Part shown: positions 61,054 through 64,000 of the stretch, in pieces
Layout of the letters: every line of letters starts with the position of its first letter
Numbering within the stretch: position 1 is the stretch's first letter
Origin: Caulobacter sp.
GTDB lineage: Bacteria > Pseudomonadota > Alphaproteobacteria > Caulobacterales > Caulobacteraceae
Length of the DNA stretch: 64,000 bases
Reading direction: 5' to 3'
Assembly: GCF_017744445.1 (NCBI RefSeq)
Contig: NZ_JAGIBH010000008.1
Location: 124,001-188,000 of the forward strand
The notes under the pieces: model-generated
Told to the model about the DNA's origin: nothing
Seen by the model: the letters and a program-made list of their open reading frames with translations, nothing else
Database searches by the model: none
Translations under genes and position numbers: made by a program

Positions 61054-61328
61054 TGCCCACCTCGGAAACCGATAGCGTCGTTATGCGAGACTCGATCGGC
61101 AAGCGCGAGTGAACTTTTGGTCATGAAAGCACAAGCTTACGGACTGTGGCGCCAAGCCAACTGACAGCGCCCCCAGATTTCCGGCGGTTGTCGCCGGACA
61201 CGGTCAGGCCTAGGTCCCAACCTACATTCGGCGCCCTTCTCGACGAGACGGGCCCGGACATTTTCCCTTTGCGGATCTTCGCCTTGGCCCTTACCCAATT
61301 CGCACCCGCCGCGTACCAGCCGGACCCG

Positions 61329-62264
61329 ATGACCCCAGATCTTCTAAAAGCTGAGATCTCGCCGGCTCGTCTGACGCACCTCCAGCGCCTGGAGGCCGAG
61401 AGCATCCACATCCTGCGGGAAGTGGCGGCCGAGTGCGAACGCCCGGTCATGCTGTATTCGATCGGCAAGGACAGCGCAGTGATGCTGCACCTGGCCGCCA
61501 AGGCCTTCCATCCCAGCAAACCGCCCTTCCCGCTGCTGCACGTCGACACGACCTGGAAGTTCCGGGACATGTACGCCCTGCGCGACAAGGTGGCGTCCGA
61601 GCTGGGCTTCGACCTGATCGTCTACAAGAATCCGGACGCCGAGGCGCGCGGCATCAATCCGTTCGACCACGGCAGCGCCCTGCACACCGACCTCTGGAAG
61701 ACCGAGGGCCTGAAGCAGGCCCTGTCGAAGTACGGCTTCGACGCGGCCTTCGGCGGCGCCCGCCGTGACGAGGAGAAGAGCCGGGCCAAGGAGCGGGTCT
61801 TCTCGTTCCGCTCGTCCGAGCACCGCTGGGACCCGAAGAACCAGCGCCCCGAGCTGTGGAACCTCTACAACACCCGCAAGCACCCTGGTGAATCCTTGCG
61901 CGTCTTCCCGATCTCCAATTGGACCGAGCTGGACATCTGGCAATACATCCACTTGGAGAACATCCCGATCGTGCCGCTGTACTTCGCGGCCGAGCGGCCG
62001 GTGGTCGAGCGCGACGGCGCGCTGATCATGGTCGACGACGAGCGTTTCCGCCTGCGCGACGGCGAAGTCCCGCAGACCAAGAGCGTGCGCTTCCGCACCC
62101 TGGGCTGCTACCCGCTGACGGGCGCGGTCGAGAGTGAAGCCACCACCCTGCCCCAGGTCATCCAGGAGATGCTGCTGACCACCACGTCGGAGCGGCAAGG
62201 CCGGGTCATCGACCACGACCAGTCGGCCTCGATGGAGAAGAAGAAGCAGGAAGGTTACTTCTGA
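61329..62264 (+). CDS. cysD: Sulfate adenylyltransferase subunit 2
   Basis: A 311-residue ATP-pyrophosphatase-fold enzyme that, with CysN, activates sulfate to APS. PP-loop [15 protein letters not shown] (about 42-56), [61 protein letters not shown], and the C-terminal [12 protein letters not shown] are all family blocks. ATG 61329 gives the usual length; an in-frame extension upstream has no similarity. Its TGA overlaps the cysN start (TGATG). Confidence 0.96.
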   Translation: MTPDLLKAEISPARLTHLQRLEAESIHILREVAAECERPVMLYSIGKDSAVMLHLAAKAFHPSKPPFPLLHVDTTWKFRDMYALRDKVASELGFDLIVYKNPDAEARGINPFDHGSALHTDLWKTEGLKQALSKYGFDAAFGGARRDEEKSRAKERVFSFRSSEHRWDPKNQRPELWNLYNTRKHPGESLRVFPISNWTELDIWQYIHLENIPIVPLYFAAERPVVERDGALIMVDDERFRLRDGEVPQTKSVRFRTLGCYPLTGAVESEATTLPQVIQEMLLTTTSERQGRVIDHDQSASMEKKKQEGYF

Positions 62265-64000
62265 TGGCGCACCAGTCCGCCCTGATCGCCGAAGACATCG
62301 AAGCCTACCTGCACCAGCACCAGCACAAGTCGCTGCTGCGCTTCATCACCTGCGGCAGCGTCGACGATGGCAAGTCCACCCTGATCGGTCGCCTGCTGTA
62401 CGACAGCAAGATGATCTTCGAGGACCAGCTGGCGGCCCTCGAAGCCGACAGCAAGAAGGTCGGCACCCAGGGCGGCGCGATCGACTTTGCTTTGCTGGTC
62501 GACGGCCTGGCCGCCGAGCGCGAGCAAGGCATCACCATCGACGTCGCCTACCGCTTCTTCTCGACCGAAAAGCGCAAGTTCATCGTCGCCGACACCCCCG
62601 GCCACGAGCAGTATACGCGCAACATGGTCACCGGCGCCTCGACCGCCGACGCGGCCGTGATCCTGATCGACGCGCGCAAGGGCGTGCTGACCCAGACCCG
62701 CCGCCATAGCTATCTCGTCTCGCTGCTGGGTATCCGCAACGTGGTGCTGGCGGTGAACAAGATGGATCTGGTCGGCTGGGACCAAGCGGTCTTCGACGCC
62801 ATAGTCGCCGACTACCGCGCCTTCGCCGAGCAGATCGGTCTCAAGGTCTTCACCCCGATCCCGATCTCGGGCCTGGGCGGCGACAACATGGCCGCGCGCA
62901 GCGAGCATACGCCGTGGTTCGACGGCCCGATCCTGATGGACTGGCTGGAAGGCGTCGAGGTCGAGGACGACCTGCAGGCCAAGCCGTTCCGCATGCCGGT
63001 GCAATGGGTCAACCGCCCCAACCTGGACTTCCGGGGCTTCTCGGGCCTGGTCGCCTCGGGGACCATCAAGCCGGGCGACCGCATCCGCGCCCTGCCCTCG
63101 GGCCGAGAGAGCCGCGTGGCCCGCATCGTCACCCTGCCGGGCGATCTGGACCAGGCCGTCGCCGGCCAGTCGGTGACCCTGACCCTGGAAGACGAGATCG
63201 ACATCTCGCGCGGCGACGTCATCGCCTCGGCCGACGCGCCCGCCCCGGTGGCCAACCAGTTCGAGGCCACGCTCGTCTGGATGGACGACGAGCCCCTGCC
63301 CCCGGGCCGCACCTATCTCTTGAAGCTGGGCGCCCGCACCGTCAGCGCCAGCGTCACCGACATCAAGCACCGGGTGAACGTCAACACGCTGGAGCATACG
63401 GCCGCCAAGCGCCTGGAGCTGAACGAGATCGGGGTCTGCAACCTCTCGCTCGACCAGGCCATCCCGTTCGAGCCCTATGCCGACAACCGCCAGATGGGCG
63501 GTTTCATCCTGGTCGACCGCCTGTCCAACCGCACGGTCGGCGCGGGTATGATCAACTTCGCCCTGCGCCGGGCCGACAACATCCACTGGCAGCACACCGA
63601 CGTGACGAAGACGTCGCGTTCGGCGCTGAAGAGCCAGCGCGGCCAGGTCGTCTGGCTGACGGGCCTGTCGGGCGCGGGCAAGTCGACCATCGCCAACCTG
63701 GTCGAAAAGCGCCTGCACGCCTTGGGTCGCCACACCTACCTGCTGGACGGCGACAATGTCCGCCACGGCCTCAACAAGGACCTCGGCTTCACCGAGGAAG
63801 ACCGCGTCGAGAATATCCGCCGGGTGGCCGAGGTCGCCAAGCTGATGGTCGACGCCGGCCTGATCGTGCTGACCGCCTTCATCTCGCCGTTCCGGGCCGA
63901 GCGCCAGCTGGCCCGCGACCTGCTGGGCGAAGGCGAGTTCATCGAGGTCTTCGTCGACACCCCCTTGGCCGTGGCCGAGGCCCGCGACGTGAAAGGCCTC
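62264..64000 (+). CDS. cysNC: CysN/CysC fusion: sulfate adenylyltransferase GTPase subunit with APS kinase (partial, cut by window end)
   Basis: 579 codons visible, open to the end of the window. CysN part: GTPase P-loop [19 protein letters not shown] (about 28-46), [17 protein letters not shown], and NKMDLVGWD, then two beta-barrel domains to about residue 440. A second P-loop [18 protein letters not shown] (about 467) begins the APS kinase domain, with [28 protein letters not shown]. The fused enzyme makes APS with CysD and phosphorylates it to PAPS. Coupled to cysD by overlap. Confidence 0.96.
   Translation, partial: MAHQSALIAEDIEAYLHQHQHKSLLRFITCGSVDDGKSTLIGRLLYDSKMIFEDQLAALEADSKKVGTQGGAIDFALLVDGLAAEREQGITIDVAYRFFSTEKRKFIVADTPGHEQYTRNMVTGASTADAAVILIDARKGVLTQTRRHSYLVSLLGIRNVVLAVNKMDLVGWDQAVFDAIVADYRAFAEQIGLKVFTPIPISGLGGDNMAARSEHTPWFDGPILMDWLEGVEVEDDLQAKPFRMPVQWVNRPNLDFRGFSGLVASGTIKPGDRIRALPSGRESRVARIVTLPGDLDQAVAGQSVTLTLEDEIDISRGDVIASADAPAPVANQFEATLVWMDDEPLPPGRTYLLKLGARTVSASVTDIKHRVNVNTLEHTAAKRLELNEIGVCNLSLDQAIPFEPYADNRQMGGFILVDRLSNRTVGAGMINFALRRADNIHWQHTDVTKTSRSALKSQRGQVVWLTGLSGAGKSTIANLVEKRLHALGRHTYLLDGDNVRHGLNKDLGFTEEDRVENIRRVAEVAKLMVDAGLIVLTAFISPFRAERQLARDLLGEGEFIEVFVDTPLAVAEARDVKGL

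Overview
The window is high-GC DNA that looks like a Caulobacter chromosome (Alphaproteobacteria, C. vibrioides/crescentus/segnis group). The evidence is the codon bias, a full-length homologue of the polarity protein TipN at 58017-60689, several TonB-dependent receptors, and an S-layer-related domain inside an RTX protein. I see no rRNA, tRNA, CRISPR array, prophage or insertion sequence. It reads as ordinary chromosome with catabolic and accessory modules. All family calls are from reading the protein sequences and from memory; nothing was searched.

Layout. 1-2312: FecI/FecR surface-signalling operon with the start of its TonB-dependent transducer. 2428-4662: NO detoxification (hmp plus a small membrane protein) divergent from nsrR, with NsrR-like operators between. 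4659-6867: arsenic operon arsH / arsR-aqpS-arsC, in which aqpS is broken by a frameshift. 7365-8550: Pho box, pstS and terminator. 9622-11829: cell-wall pair (DUF882/M15-like and L,D-transpeptidase). 12041-19412: trehalose/GH15 cluster (GH15, a TonB receptor, otsB-otsA). 19552-25553: BlaI-type repressor, a Phd-antitoxin/PAS fusion, tadE/tadG-like genes and a hybrid histidine kinase. 25819-33487: hydratase and hexuronate transporter, then assorted metabolic genes. 33600-38590: flavin-dependent halogenase homologue and a large RTX protein. 38697-41012: K+/H+ antiporter and a Phd/PIN toxin-antitoxin pair. 41016-44431: small and hypothetical genes, a large inverted repeat and a candidate structured RNA. 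44428-57419: hexuronate catabolism (kdgK-eda, kduD-kduI-uxaC, LacI regulator, uxaA, uxuB-like), interrupted by ppc. 57456-61053: sugar transferase and tipN. 61329-64000: sulfate activation (cysD, cysNC, cut by the window end).

The most coherent story is a uronate regulon. Near-identical 16-bp palindromes (ATGACACCGGTTACCA and close variants) lie upstream of the hydratase-exuT pair, kdgK-eda (two copies), uxaC-kduI-kduD and uxaA. A LacI-family gene sits in the middle. Together these genes import hexuronates, isomerise, reduce and dehydrate them to 2-keto-3-deoxygluconate, phosphorylate that, and split it in the Entner-Doudoroff route.

The points most worth a second look are: (1) an RTX protein whose last ~217 residues resemble the N-terminal LPS-anchoring domain of the S-layer protein RsaA; (2) a Phd/YefM antitoxin domain fused to two PAS domains with no toxin beside it; (3) a ~350-bp candidate structured RNA at 43731-44080; (4) the frameshifted arsenite channel; (5) the uronate operator set; and (6) a family of intergenic inverted repeats, eight copies in this window.
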